From Candidatus Gastranaerophilales bacterium (lineage in GTDB: Bacteria > Cyanobacteriota > Vampirovibrionia > Gastranaerophilales > Gastranaerophilaceae), in assembly GCA_905234865.1 (NCBI GenBank), contig CAJOJE010000001.1, forward strand, positions 178,021 through 242,020: a stretch of 64,000 bases of DNA. The letters run 5' to 3'. Below the pieces are notes generated by a model. It made no database searches and was not told where the DNA came from. It saw only the letters and a list, made by a program, of their open reading frames with translations. The translations under genes were made by a program, and so were the position numbers. This document shows positions 29,793 to 38,578 of this stretch, piece after piece; position 1 is the stretch's first letter, and every line of letters begins with the position of its first letter.

Positions 29793-29895
29793 GGTTACAA
29801 TTATAATTCATAAAACAAGATATTCAAGTTTGACGAATTATCGGGTTTTAACTACAATATTAATGACATTATTATATATATTTTGGGGAATTAAA

Positions 29896-30903
29896 ATGAG
29901 TGAAAACAAATTTGTCGGAGTTATAGGATGCGGAATTTGGGGTAAAAACATCGTAAGGAATTTTTATGCCTTAAATGCGCTTCATACCGTATGTGACCTT
30001 GATTCGGACACATTAAAATCAATAGAAGAAAATTATAAAGGCACAAAAACTACAAAAAATTTCGACGATTTAATTAAAAATAAAGAAATTAAAGCAATTT
30101 GCGTTATAACCCCCAGTCACACTCATTTTAAACTGGTTCAAGCGGCATTAAACGCAGGAAAACATGTTTATGTCGAAAAACCCATTTCGATTAAAGCGGA
30201 TGAAGCGCTTAAATTAAAAGAATTGGCGGAAGAAAAAGGCTTAATTCTTATGGTAGGGCATCTTCTTTTATATCATCCTGCCGTAAACAGGTTAAAAATG
30301 TTAATAGAAGACGGTGTTTTGGGAAATATAAAATATGTTCAATCGGACAGATTAAACATAAACTATTTTAAAAACGACAGAAGCGTTATGTGGGATTTAG
30401 CTCCGCATGATGTTTCAATGGTATCTTATGTAATTAATTCGGAGCCCGAAAAAGTTGTAGCGGCAACGGGAACAAGCACGGAAGATAACAATATTTTTGA
30501 CATAACGCACATTACGATAAAATACAAAAACGGCGTTATAGCACAGCTTTCAGACAGTTGGATACATCCTCAAAAAAGAGTTACTCTGCTTGTAAGAGGC
30601 GACAAAAAAAGTGCAATACTGGATGATACTTTACCCGACCATAAGCTTTTGGTATATGACAATACTAAACCCGGACAGCAAAAAATAGAAATTCCCGATT
30701 ATATTGAAATAGAGCCTTTGAAACTTGAATGTCAACATTTTTTACATTGCATAGAAACGGGAAAAACTCCTCGCTCGGGCGGAGAAAACGGCTATATGAC
30801 GGTAAAAGCGCTGGAAGATGCCGAAAAAATCATGTTCGGCTCACACAGAGGCGAACTGGATTTGGTTGATTATGCGCTTTCAAGAGCCAAAAAGGGAAAT
30901 TAA
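29896..30903 (+). CDS. Gfo/Idh/MocA-family oxidoreductase
   Basis: 335 residues from ATG 29896, preceded by GGGGAA; an in-frame extension to 29704 would run over the divergent promoter and the glycosyltransferase start. The Rossmann motif GCGIWGKNI, the EKP motif (VYVEKPISI) and a C-terminal domain with LAPHDVSM fit the family. Members oxidise or reduce sugars, often nucleotide sugars, with NAD(P). The downstream lipoprotein gene starts one base inside its stop codon. Confidence 0.9.
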   Translation: MSENKFVGVIGCGIWGKNIVRNFYALNALHTVCDLDSDTLKSIEENYKGTKTTKNFDDLIKNKEIKAICVITPSHTHFKLVQAALNAGKHVYVEKPISIKADEALKLKELAEEKGLILMVGHLLLYHPAVNRLKMLIEDGVLGNIKYVQSDRLNINYFKNDRSVMWDLAPHDVSMVSYVINSEPEKVVAATGTSTEDNNIFDITHITIKYKNGVIAQLSDSWIHPQKRVTLLVRGDKKSAILDDTLPDHKLLVYDNTKPGQQKIEIPDYIEIEPLKLECQHFLHCIETGKTPRSGGENGYMTVKALEDAEKIMFGSHRGELDLVDYALSRAKKGN

Positions 30904-31550
30904 TGAAAGGCAGATTAATTTTAACGGCATTTTTTTGCATTGTACTATGTACGGGGTGTGAAAAATTTCAAGATAAAGATACATTTGAAATTATAAATAA
31001 AGAGGACATTGTAACCGAAAATTATTCGGGAAAAGAAATTAAATATCATAAGCTCAGTGCAGGCAATCTTCTTAACGGATATAAAAATTTAAGCGACGAA
31101 GAAGCGAATAAACTTGCTCAAAGCATTAAAAACAACCCGCATGAAACAAAACCTTTCTATTACATAGGAATAGCGGAAGACATTTTCCCGTTCGACAAAG
31201 AAGTTGCGGCGGTTACTTTTTTATACGGGCAGTATCGCTCAGCACAAGATGCAAATTGCTGCAAGGACGAAACAAGTTTTGATTTTATAAACAATCTTCC
31301 TTATTTTGCGCCCGAAACATCAAAATATATACAAAAAATTTCCAAAGAAGAATATAAGAAAATTTTTGAAAAAGTATTAGAGCTGGACGACAAATACTCG
31401 GAAAGAATTTCACCGATTTGGGCATGCTACAACGGGCAGGATGCCGTTACAAAAGACAAAATAGAAACATACCCGAAAGAAGAATGGGCTAAAAAAAGGC
31501 AAGAAGTAAGGATTGATTACATTTTTCAAGCAAAAAATTTAAGCAGATAA
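30903..31550 (+). CDS. Lipoprotein of unknown function
   Basis: 215 residues. The N-terminus MKGRLILTAFFCIVLCTGCEKF is a lipoprotein signal with lipobox LCTGC (Cys19 lipidated). The remainder is soluble and rich in Lys/Glu, with a CC pair in ANCCKDE. I recognise no domain. Its ATG overlaps the oxidoreductase stop by one base (TAATG), so it is translated from the same mRNA. A strong terminator follows. Confidence 0.75.
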   Translation: MKGRLILTAFFCIVLCTGCEKFQDKDTFEIINKEDIVTENYSGKEIKYHKLSAGNLLNGYKNLSDEEANKLAQSIKNNPHETKPFYYIGIAEDIFPFDKEVAAVTFLYGQYRSAQDANCCKDETSFDFINNLPYFAPETSKYIQKISKEEYKKIFEKVLELDDKYSERISPIWACYNGQDAVTKDKIETYPKEEWAKKRQEVRIDYIFQAKNLSR

Positions 31551-31572
31551 TAAACCGTATTTAATAAAAATG

Positions 31573-31604
31573 AGCCTGTTTTTGCAGTAAAAACAGGCTT
31601 AAAT
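31573..31604. terminator. Rho-independent terminator between converging genes
   Basis: An 11-bp perfect stem (31573-31583 and 31589-31599, AGCCTGTTTTT/AAAAACAGGCT) has a 5-base loop. It lies between the lipoprotein gene and proC and could serve both strands. Confidence 0.8.
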
Positions 31605-31619
31605 TACATAAAAATTTTC

Positions 31620-32426
31620 TTATTTTTTAGCGCCCAGTTCAAAAGCTCTTCGGTTTGTTTCCTTAATTGTTTTGAATAAAATTTCATCAATATCGGATTC
31701 GATTAAAACTTTATTTCCTTCCGCAGTTGTTCCGTTTGGTGTAGTTACTGCTTTAATTAAGTCTTTGGGCGGAATTTTAGTTTCCAAAATCATTTTTGAA
31801 GCGCCGAGCGCCGTTTGAGCGGACAATTGAAGCGAAGTTTCATAAGAAAGCCCCAATTTTTCGCCCGCTTTAGCAATTAAATCAATTATATAGTAATAAA
31901 ACGCAGGTCCCGAGCCCGATACCGCAGTAACCGCATTAATTTTATCTTCTTCAAGAATAATGCTCTTACCCAATTTTGAAAAAAGTTCTTTTACAAATTC
32001 CAAATCGGTATTATTTGCGGTTTTTCCTCCGCAAACAACACTCATGCCTTCATTTACCATAGCGGGGGTATTTGGCATGACTCTGACTATTCTTGCGCCT
32101 TTCAGCGAATTTTCATAAGTTTCTGTTGTAATTCCCGCTAAAATTGATATAACAAGTTTATTTCCGACATTATCTTTAATTTTTTCGATTACGTCGTTTA
32201 CAACGAAAGGTTTCGTAGCAATTAAAAGAGTGTCGACATTTTTCAATACATCAATTTCCTCTCTGACGGGATTAATGCCGAGTGATTTTGCGCATTCCTC
32301 AAGATGTTCAAAATTTATGTCATAAGCATAAATACTTTCCTTTTTAATAAAACCTGAATTAATTATGCCTTTACAAACAGCATTTGCCATTTTTCCGAAA
32401 CCGATAAATCCGAATGTTTTATCCAT
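31620..32426 (-). CDS. proC: Pyrroline-5-carboxylate reductase
   Basis: 268 residues. The N-terminal FGFIGFGKMANA is the NAD(P) motif, followed by RVMPNTPAMVNEGM and the C-terminal VSGSGPAFYYYIID and TPNGTTAEG blocks diagnostic of ProC. It makes proline from P5C at the last step. AGAGGT precedes the start. It is divergent from rpmH, sharing an 87-base promoter region. Confidence 0.96.
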   Translation of the reverse strand: MDKTFGFIGFGKMANAVCKGIINSGFIKKESIYAYDINFEHLEECAKSLGINPVREEIDVLKNVDTLLIATKPFVVNDVIEKIKDNVGNKLVISILAGITTETYENSLKGARIVRVMPNTPAMVNEGMSVVCGGKTANNTDLEFVKELFSKLGKSIILEEDKINAVTAVSGSGPAFYYYIIDLIAKAGEKLGLSYETSLQLSAQTALGASKMILETKIPPKDLIKAVTTPNGTTAEGNKVLIESDIDEILFKTIKETNRRAFELGAKK

Positions 32427-32443
32427 AATATTACCTCTATAAC

Positions 32444-32472
32444 TTGACGATGAATTATTTTTAACTTATCAT
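32444..32472 (+). promoter_or_regulatory. Sigma70-type promoter for rpmH-rnpA
   Basis: TTGACG at 32444-32449, a 17-base spacer, and TATCAT at 32467-32472. The rpmH ATG is at 32514, with AAGGAG between. Confidence 0.6.
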
Positions 32473-32513
32473 AATAAATACTGAAGTAAAAATCAATATC
32501 AAGGAGTAATAAA

Positions 32514-32666
32514 ATGCGTCGCACACTCGAAGGCACAAAAAGAAAAAGACAAAAAGTATCAGGTTTCAGAGCAAGAATGGCAACTCCCGAAGGACAGCAA
32601 ACAATCAACAGACGTCGTGCAAAAGGTCGCCATAAAGTTGCCATAACCGCTAAAAATCGTGCTTAG
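32514..32666 (+). CDS. rpmH: 50S ribosomal protein bL34
   Basis: 50 residues, starting [12 protein letters not shown] and ending [10 protein letters not shown], with the highly basic L34 pattern [25 protein letters not shown] sits a few bases before the ATG. It is too short for many gene callers. The rnpA start codon overlaps its last 8 bases, the usual rpmH-rnpA pairing. dnaA is not upstream here; proC is. Confidence 0.95.
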   Translation: MRRTLEGTKRKRQKVSGFRARMATPEGQQTINRRRAKGRHKVAITAKNRA

Positions 32667-33012
32667 TAAAAAAAACAGATTACAAAAAAACTCATCTTTT
32701 ATCGCTACTTATCATCAAAACAGGGTAGTGTCGGATGAGTTTTTTGTATTATATGCAGGGAAAAATAAAACCGAAGGATACGACACAAAATTCGGTTTCA
32801 TAGTAAGCAAAAAAGTTCATAAAAGAGCCGTTGTCAGAAATAAAATCAAAAGACATTTAAGAGAAGCCGTTAAGCTTTACATTAAAGAGAATGATTGCGC
32901 TTTTATGAGCGTGATTTTAAAAGCAAAACCGGCCTCAATCGAGGCGGATTTTCAGACTTCTTTAAAAAGTGTTAACAAATTACTATCAAAATTAGCAATT
33001 AAATTTATTTAG
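32659..33012 (+). CDS. rnpA: Ribonuclease P protein component
   Basis: 117 residues. The signature [27 protein letters not shown] contains the RNR-type motif of RnpA. It helps the RNase P RNA bind pre-tRNA. The start is GTG at 32659, overlapping the rpmH stop by 8 bases; no good ribosome site or other start is seen, so coupled translation is likely. yidD and yidC, which usually follow, are replaced by a uridine-kinase-like gene. Confidence 0.93.
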   Translation: MLSKKNRLQKNSSFIATYHQNRVVSDEFFVLYAGKNKTEGYDTKFGFIVSKKVHKRAVVRNKIKRHLREAVKLYIKENDCAFMSVILKAKPASIEADFQTSLKSVNKLLSKLAIKFI

Positions 33013-33031
33013 ATGTATTATCTAACTTGTA

Positions 33032-33901
33032 ATGAACGCATTAATCAGCAAAATAGAAACACATTCTAAAGACGAAAAGATACAAAAGCCTAATTTTAAT
33101 ACAAAAATAGGCAGAGAGTTTCTTGCATTCTATCTTCAAACAAAATTTAAGCAAATTTTAAATTTTGATTCTAAGCAGGATGTAAAACTTTTTAATTCGG
33201 TTAAAGATGACTTTATTCCAAACTTTTTAAACAGATTAGTTAATTCACCCGACAAAAAAATTCTAATCGGCATAACGGGCGAATCGGCATCCGGAAAATC
33301 AACGATTTGCAACAAAATAACCGAAAAAATCGAAAGCATGAACATGCCGATTTCAATAATAAATGCGGATAATTACTTTAGAGATATATCGGATTTAATT
33401 AAGAAGTACGGTTCATTTGATAAATTAAGAGATATGGGGCATGATGTCGACGCTCCCGAGAATTTTCTTTTGGACCACCTGTATAATCAGGCATTAGAAC
33501 TGAAAGAAGGGCGAGATGTTAAAATTCCGAAGTATCTCACAAACGGAACGGGCGTAAGCGTACTTGACACAACTTTGGTGAAATCAAATAAAATCATTGT
33601 GATTGAAGGTATGGCAACAATGTTTGAACCGGTCAGAGATTTATTTGATATTAAAATTTATGTGGATACAACAAAAAAAACGAGAAGAAAAAGATTTTTA
33701 AACAGAGCGGAATCAAGAAATCAAGATATGGAAAATGCTCTTAAACATTGGAACTATATCGAAGAAGCAGGCAAAAAGTATATTCAGCCCGCAATGGAAT
33801 TTTCGGATATTATCATTAACGGCGAAGCCGACATTGAATATTTTGTTCAGGTTGTCGAATTTATAAACCATATTACAAATTCGTTTCAAAATCCGGAATA
33901 A
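33032..33901 (+). CDS. Uridine kinase-like P-loop kinase with N-terminal extension
   Basis: 289 residues. Walker A GESASGKST is at 83-91. Downstream, NADNYFRD, DAPENFLLDHLY and VIEGMATMF match the uridine kinase/phosphoribulokinase family. The first 75 residues are an extra helical region without a match I know. The likely reaction is ATP-dependent phosphorylation of uridine or cytidine, but a related substrate is possible. No Shine-Dalgarno is seen. It converges with the next kinase-like gene. Confidence 0.82.
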   Translation: MNALISKIETHSKDEKIQKPNFNTKIGREFLAFYLQTKFKQILNFDSKQDVKLFNSVKDDFIPNFLNRLVNSPDKKILIGITGESASGKSTICNKITEKIESMNMPISIINADNYFRDISDLIKKYGSFDKLRDMGHDVDAPENFLLDHLYNQALELKEGRDVKIPKYLTNGTGVSVLDTTLVKSNKIIVIEGMATMFEPVRDLFDIKIYVDTTKKTRRKRFLNRAESRNQDMENALKHWNYIEEAGKKYIQPAMEFSDIIINGEADIEYFVQVVEFINHITNSFQNPE

Positions 33902-33911
33902 TTCAAACAGA

Positions 33912-34430
33912 TTAAAATTTAGTTTTAAGGATTTTTAATAAAGGTTTTGAATTTTCAATTAAGCAATTAAAATCGGAATTATTTTCAATAACATAATTAA
34001 ATCCTTTATAATCATCAAGCGCTGTTTCCGTTAAATCATTTGCATTAGTTATAACGCCCCTTTTTGACCTTGTTTCAAAACTTGACTCCACACGAATTAA
34101 ATAAGCACCGTATTGTTTAAAAATCTCTATTTCGTGAATTAAACGCACATCAGGAATAATAACATCATAATCAAGCTCAAGAATTTTTTTAAGCCAAAAA
34201 TCGGGGTCGATTTTTCTTCCCTTATCCCCGAGTTCAATTAAACCCGTTCTGTACAGACTTTTATTTTTTTCAATCACGTCAAACGTGAGATTGTGGATTT
34301 TGCCGTATTCAATTTTAATCGAATCGCCAATTCCTACTCTTTTAAAATTCGGAAGATTTTCGAGCAAAATTTTTGCAAGAGTATCTTTTCCCGAATATTG
34401 TTTTCCCGATATGCAAATAATATTTTTCAT
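33912..34430 (-). CDS. P-loop nucleoside/nucleotide kinase-like protein
   Basis: 172 residues from ATG 34430. Walker A is GKQYSGKDT at about residues 8-16; DVRLIHEIEIFKQYGAYLIRV is a late strand-helix pair typical of dNMP kinase-like or dephospho-CoA kinase-like folds. The substrate is uncertain. The frame continues to a start at 34508, but that extension spans a hairpin and would add a hydrophobic leader not expected of a cytosolic kinase. Confidence 0.75.
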   Translation of the reverse strand: MKNIICISGKQYSGKDTLAKILLENLPNFKRVGIGDSIKIEYGKIHNLTFDVIEKNKSLYRTGLIELGDKGRKIDPDFWLKKILELDYDVIIPDVRLIHEIEIFKQYGAYLIRVESSFETRSKRGVITNANDLTETALDDYKGFNYVIENNSDFNCLIENSKPLLKILKTKF

Positions 34431-34464
34431 AGAAAAATTATATATCAAAAGTATAAATAAATAA

Positions 34465-34492
34465 AAAATCGGATTAATTAAAATCCGATTTT
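34465..34492. terminator. Hairpin with T-rich flank upstream of the P-loop kinase gene
   Basis: An 11-bp perfect stem (34465-34475 and 34482-34492) has a 6-base loop. Read on the minus strand it is followed by TTTATTTATTT. As it precedes rather than follows the kinase gene, it may be a 5' leader hairpin or terminate a short minus-strand transcript. Confidence 0.45.
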
Positions 34493-34592
34493 GTACCTTT
34501 TTCTCCATAAGTCCGTAGCCGAAATTGGCTTTATATCAAATGTCAGAATTATTGGTAAGTTAAGTAAATTAAGGGAATCAAAGCTTTTTGTC

Positions 34593-34714
34593 TACATTTA
34601 TATAAAAACAAAAAGTATATACTGATTTCATATTTAATATATATCTTTACAAAAGTTCACAAACTGAAAATAAAAAGGCAATTTTACAAAGTATATTTTT
34701 TTTATATAAATGTA
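34593..34714. repeat. Inverted repeat of 16 bp in the long leader before the tandem coiled-coil genes
   Basis: Arm 34593-34608 (TACATTTATATAAAAA) is the exact reverse complement of 34699-34714. Ninety AT-rich bases lie between. Each arm contains a TATATAAA-like stretch, so the arms may be paired promoter or regulator sites. Confidence 0.65.
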
Positions 34715-34765
34715 CGAGAGATTAAAAGTTAATCAAGAGAGAAAATAAGAAAGAGGAGATAACCG

Positions 34766-35251
34766 ATGGGCTGGGTAACACTGTCGCTCAGAAAAATGGT
34801 TATGACTCAAAAGGTATCGGCATTAGAACACAGATTAACCAAGTTGAGTCAAGAGCAACAGAGTTTAGCCAACAGCTCCGCATACGAGGAGAGAATAATC
34901 GGTATCAACAAAGAAGAAGCTTATAATTCTCTGATGAACGACTACTCGGACAACATCAGCAACATTGCTCAAGGCTTTAATAACGGCGATGCAGATGTTC
35001 AAGACCTTTATGAATATCAAGTTCAACTTCAACAATCAAACTTAGATTACATCTACAACAAAATGATGATTGACTCGATATTCACTCAAGAAGAAAAAAT
35101 CCTTCAAGACAAAGTAAATCAAAAACAAACATACTTATCACTGGAACAAGAACAAATGGAAACACAACTTGAAGCAGCAAGAGCAGAGCTTCAACAGTTA
35201 GACCAAGCGGTAAGTCAAGATATCAAACAAAGTACAATCAGTTTAGTATAA
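34766..35251 (+). CDS. Coiled-coil protein of a lineage-type family, copy 1
   Basis: 161 residues. It opens MGWVTLSLRKMVMTQKVSALEHRL, has no signal peptide or membrane helix, and is predicted almost wholly helical. Gln/Glu-rich heptads dominate (LEQEQMETQLEAARAELQQL near the C-terminus). GAGGAG precedes the ATG. The next gene is a paralog of the same length with the same termini. I know no function; the shape would suit a filament, scaffold or partner-binding protein. Confidence 0.75.
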   Translation: MGWVTLSLRKMVMTQKVSALEHRLTKLSQEQQSLANSSAYEERIIGINKEEAYNSLMNDYSDNISNIAQGFNNGDADVQDLYEYQVQLQQSNLDYIYNKMMIDSIFTQEEKILQDKVNQKQTYLSLEQEQMETQLEAARAELQQLDQAVSQDIKQSTISLV

Positions 35252-35296
35252 CACCAAAAATAACGAGTAACACTAGAAAGAAAGAGGAGAAACACT

Positions 35297-35782
35297 ATGG
35301 GCTGGGCAGCATTATCATTAAGGAAGATGACGCTGAAACAAAGAATCAACAATTTGGAACAAAGACTTGTAAACATAAGTCAAGAGCTCCAATCGATGTA
35401 CGATTCGTCATCATACGCAGAACAAGCATTGGGAGTAGAAAAAAATCAAGCAATGGCAAACTTGCAAAATACTTTTGCAACAAACAATGCAACATTAGCA
35501 AGTACGTACGGCGGAGCAACCGATGCGGCAGGTTTAGCGGAATACAATACGCAATTACAACAACAACAAATGTCATTAATGTACAGTCAAATGATACAAA
35601 ATTCAATGTTCTCTGCAAAAGAACAAGCAATGCAAGAAGCCGTAAACCAAGCAGAAACCCAATTGCAGCTTGAACAGGAACAGGTTGAAACACAACTTGC
35701 CGCAGCAAGAGCAGAATATCAGGCACTCGGTCAAGCAGTATCGCAAGACATTCAACAAGGAGCAATCCACTTAGTTTCATAA
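35297..35782 (+). CDS. Coiled-coil protein of the same family, copy 2
   Basis: 161 residues, starting MGWAALSLRKMTLKQRINNLEQRL and ending LGQAVSQDIQQGAIHLVS. It matches copy 1 at both ends (MGWxxLSLRKM, LEQEQxETQLxAARAE, QAVSQDI), while the middle has diverged to an Ala/Thr/Asn-rich stretch. The leader GAAAGAGGAGA is shared with copy 1, so the duplication included the ribosome site. The 45-base gap has no terminator. Function unknown. Confidence 0.75.
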   Translation: MGWAALSLRKMTLKQRINNLEQRLVNISQELQSMYDSSSYAEQALGVEKNQAMANLQNTFATNNATLASTYGGATDAAGLAEYNTQLQQQQMSLMYSQMIQNSMFSAKEQAMQEAVNQAETQLQLEQEQVETQLAAARAEYQALGQAVSQDIQQGAIHLVS

Positions 35783-35808
35783 AATGTGCAAACTAAAAAT
35801 GTTTCAAC

Positions 35809-35814
35809 TATAAT
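35809..35814 (+). promoter_or_regulatory. -10 element six bases before the glcD-like start
   Basis: TATAAT at 35809-35814, then 6 bases, then ATG at 35821. The -35 is weak. There is no ribosome site, so a leaderless mRNA is expected. Confidence 0.55.
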
Positions 35815-35820
35815 ATCGGT

Positions 35821-37185
35821 ATGACACCGATATCGGACTTGAAAAAAGCAAATATAGAAATATTAACCGACAGGGCTGAATTATATCCGTACGCATACGA
35901 TACGGCGCCCGTTAAGGATAATGTGATTTTGCCTAAAATTGCGGCGTTTCCGAAATCATCGGAAGAAGTTGCAAAAATAGTTCAAGTTGCAAACAAATAC
36001 GGTATGAAAATAATTTCAAGAGGTTCGGGAACATGCCACACGTCAGGCTGTAAGCCTGTGGAAAATTCAATCGTGGTGCATTTTTCCAAGATGAACCGAA
36101 TACTTGAAATTAACAAAGAAAATCTTACAGCAATAGTGTATCCCGGTGTTATCGTCGGTCAACTACAAAAAGCAGTTGACCGTTTTGGTTTGTTTTTTCC
36201 GCCTGACCCGTCGAACTTAAAAGTATCAACGATAGGGGGCGGAATAAGTTTATCTTCGGGAGGTCCGAGGGCCTTCAAATACGGTACAATGAAAGATTAT
36301 GTAATTAATCTTGAAGTAGTATTGGCTGACGGAACAATTATAGAAACAGGAAAAAACGTTGCAAAAAACGTAACGGGATATAATTTAACAAACTTGTTTA
36401 CGGGTTCTGAAGGAACATTGGGAATAATTACAAAAGCAACCTTAAAGTTAATCACAAAACCCGAATCGAAATCTCTTACAATGGCATATTTTAATTCGCT
36501 GGAAGATTCCGCACAAGCCGTAAATAACATTATAAATTCGCTTATAACCCCCTCAACGATTGATTTAATAGACAAAAACACGATTGATACGATTGAAAAA
36601 TTCAATCCTCAAGGCTGGCTTTCAAAAGAAGGCATGCTTATGATTGAATTGGACGGCTCGAAGGAAGATGTTGAAGCAAAAACGGAAAAATTAAAAACAA
36701 TTTTAAAAAATTCAAATGCGGAAAATATTATCCAAGCCAAAACGGAAGAAGAAGCCGAAAAAATCTGGATGGCAAGAAGATCGGCTTACGCTTGCTGCAC
36801 AAAGTTAAAACCGAACGTTATAACGGAAGATATTGTTGTTCCGAGGGAAAATATAGTTCAAATCACAAAAGAAATTAAAAAACTCTGCAAAGAAAACAAT
36901 TTAACCGTCTGCATAATGGGTCATGCAGGGGATGGTAATATTCATCCGAATTTTCCCGTAGATTTTAGAGATAAAGATGAGGTAAAAAGGCTAAATACGG
37001 TAAAAGATAAGCTGTTTGAACTTGCAATTCAATACAACGGAACGTTATCCGGAGAGCATGGGATAGGGTATGAAAAAAAACAATATCTCAATATGGCTTT
37101 AGATAAAGGAGCGTACGAGTATATGAAAAAAATTAAAAAAGTTTTCGACCCGAATAATATTTTAAATCCGGAATTAATGTTTTAG
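35821..37185 (+). CDS. FAD-linked oxidase, glycolate/D-lactate dehydrogenase (GlcD) type
   Basis: 454 residues. The N-terminal FAD_binding_4 domain has RGSGTCHTSGC and GGGISLSSGGPRAFKYGTMKDYV. The C-terminal domain has the MGHAGDGNIHPN metal/substrate site and SGEHGIGYEKK. It oxidises a 2-hydroxyacid; glycolate and D-lactate are both candidates. The partner iron-sulfur subunit GlcF is not adjacent. The MATE gene begins directly after its stop codon (TAGATG). Confidence 0.92.
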   Translation: MTPISDLKKANIEILTDRAELYPYAYDTAPVKDNVILPKIAAFPKSSEEVAKIVQVANKYGMKIISRGSGTCHTSGCKPVENSIVVHFSKMNRILEINKENLTAIVYPGVIVGQLQKAVDRFGLFFPPDPSNLKVSTIGGGISLSSGGPRAFKYGTMKDYVINLEVVLADGTIIETGKNVAKNVTGYNLTNLFTGSEGTLGIITKATLKLITKPESKSLTMAYFNSLEDSAQAVNNIINSLITPSTIDLIDKNTIDTIEKFNPQGWLSKEGMLMIELDGSKEDVEAKTEKLKTILKNSNAENIIQAKTEEEAEKIWMARRSAYACCTKLKPNVITEDIVVPRENIVQITKEIKKLCKENNLTVCIMGHAGDGNIHPNFPVDFRDKDEVKRLNTVKDKLFELAIQYNGTLSGEHGIGYEKKQYLNMALDKGAYEYMKKIKKVFDPNNILNPELMF

Positions 37186-38502
37186 ATGTTAAAGCAAAAT
37201 ATAAAAGAACTTTTAAAACTCTCAATACCGATATTGTTAGGCAATGTGGGACACATGTTAATAAATATCGGGGACGTATATGTTGCAGGAAAATATAATA
37301 CCGAAGCACTTGCCGCAATTAGCGTTGCAAGCGCAATTTTTATGGTTGTCATAATAGCGGGATTAGGCATATTGAGTGCAATAACACCTGTTTTATCAAA
37401 TTATAGGGGAGAAAAGAAATCATCAAAAAAATATTATGGAATTACGGTTATATTTACTCAAATTTTAGGACTTGTTTTTTTTCTGATTACGATTTTATTT
37501 GTTCCTTTAATTAAAATATCAGGCATAAACCCTTTAATTATTGACGACGTAATAATTTATACGGTAATTTCCGCCTTTTCGGTATTTGGAATATTTTTAT
37601 ACGCAGGATTGAAAGAATTTTTACAAAGTGTTGAAAAAGTAATTTTTCCGAATATTTTAATGGGTTTTGGAGTTATTTTAAATCTTTCGTTAAATTATCT
37701 GTTCGTGTTCGGATACGGGGAATTAAGGGGATTTGGAACAACGGGACTTGCAATATCGAGTTTAATCGTAAGATTTATGCTTGGAATAATTCTTTTAATT
37801 TCAACCGCAAAATTTTTTAAAAGGAGTATATATAAAAACACAAAAAATTATTTAAAAGAAATAATTAAAACAGGTTTACCGATTGGCGGAGCATTATTTA
37901 CGGAATTTCTCGGTTTTAACTTGGTAGCGGTTATAATAGGAAGGTTTGAAACATATTATACCGCAGCGCATGAAATAATTTTAATGTATGCAAGTTTATC
38001 GTATATGCTCCCTTTTTCAATGGCTCAAAGTTTATCAATAAAAGTAGGATACGCTAACGGCGCCAAAAATTTAAAAATGATGAAAAATTACTCGCTGGCT
38101 TCGTTTTATTTTATTTTAGGATATTCGATTTTTATAGTCATGCTGTATACATATTTGAAATATCCCTTAATTTCATTTTTCTCAAAGGATACGGATGTTA
38201 TAAACGCCGCAATAAAAGTAATGCCCGTTATTTGTTCGTATATGGTTTTTGATTGCCTGCAAGGGTTGTTTACCGGTGCATTAAAAGGAATTAAAAAAAC
38301 AAAAGAAGTTTTTATAATAATGAATATAAGCCACCTTTTCATAAGCATTCCAATCGGAATATTTTTGGGAATTATATTAAATCAAAAATTATCGGGGTTC
38401 TGGATTGGGCTTGCTTTCGGAATATTATCCGCAGCAGTATTATCAATAACGGTCTTTGTAAAAAATATTTTAAGATTTCAAAAAACCGGTTTTTCAAATT
38501 AA
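37186..38502 (+). CDS. MATE-family efflux transporter
   Basis: 438 residues with about 12 hydrophobic helices in two related halves. The opening LSIPILLGNVGHMLINIGDVYVAGKYNTEALAAIS is the MATE signature. MATE proteins export drugs or metabolites in exchange for Na+ or H+. The ATG abuts the stop of the upstream oxidase, so the two are on one transcript and the transporter is translated by reinitiation. Confidence 0.93.
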   Translation: MLKQNIKELLKLSIPILLGNVGHMLINIGDVYVAGKYNTEALAAISVASAIFMVVIIAGLGILSAITPVLSNYRGEKKSSKKYYGITVIFTQILGLVFFLITILFVPLIKISGINPLIIDDVIIYTVISAFSVFGIFLYAGLKEFLQSVEKVIFPNILMGFGVILNLSLNYLFVFGYGELRGFGTTGLAISSLIVRFMLGIILLISTAKFFKRSIYKNTKNYLKEIIKTGLPIGGALFTEFLGFNLVAVIIGRFETYYTAAHEIILMYASLSYMLPFSMAQSLSIKVGYANGAKNLKMMKNYSLASFYFILGYSIFIVMLYTYLKYPLISFFSKDTDVINAAIKVMPVICSYMVFDCLQGLFTGALKGIKKTKEVFIIMNISHLFISIPIGIFLGIILNQKLSGFWIGLAFGILSAAVLSITVFVKNILRFQKTGFSN

Positions 38503-38578
38503 AAAGAAAAATAATATACCCGACTAAATTGTTTTTAAAGCCGATAAAAAAAATAATTTAAAACACATAATATTAAAT

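Noticed and set aside
29704-29895. An N-terminal extension of the Gfo/Idh/MocA protein
   Set aside because: Runs across the divergent promoter and antisense to the glycosyltransferase start; the Rossmann motif follows ATG 29896 directly.
34431-34508. An N-terminal extension of the P-loop kinase
   Set aside because: It crosses a perfect hairpin and adds a hydrophobic leader before a cytosolic Walker A protein.
34496-34600. Possible riboswitch or small RNA (AGCC/GGCT hairpin)
   Set aside because: I compared it by eye with the cyclic-di-GMP riboswitch pattern and looked for SRP RNA and 6S RNA features; none matched, and the stem is only 4 bp.
35346-35780. Minus-strand open frame of 144 codons
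   Set aside because: Antisense shadow of the second coiled-coil gene; Leu-rich text from Gln/Glu codons.
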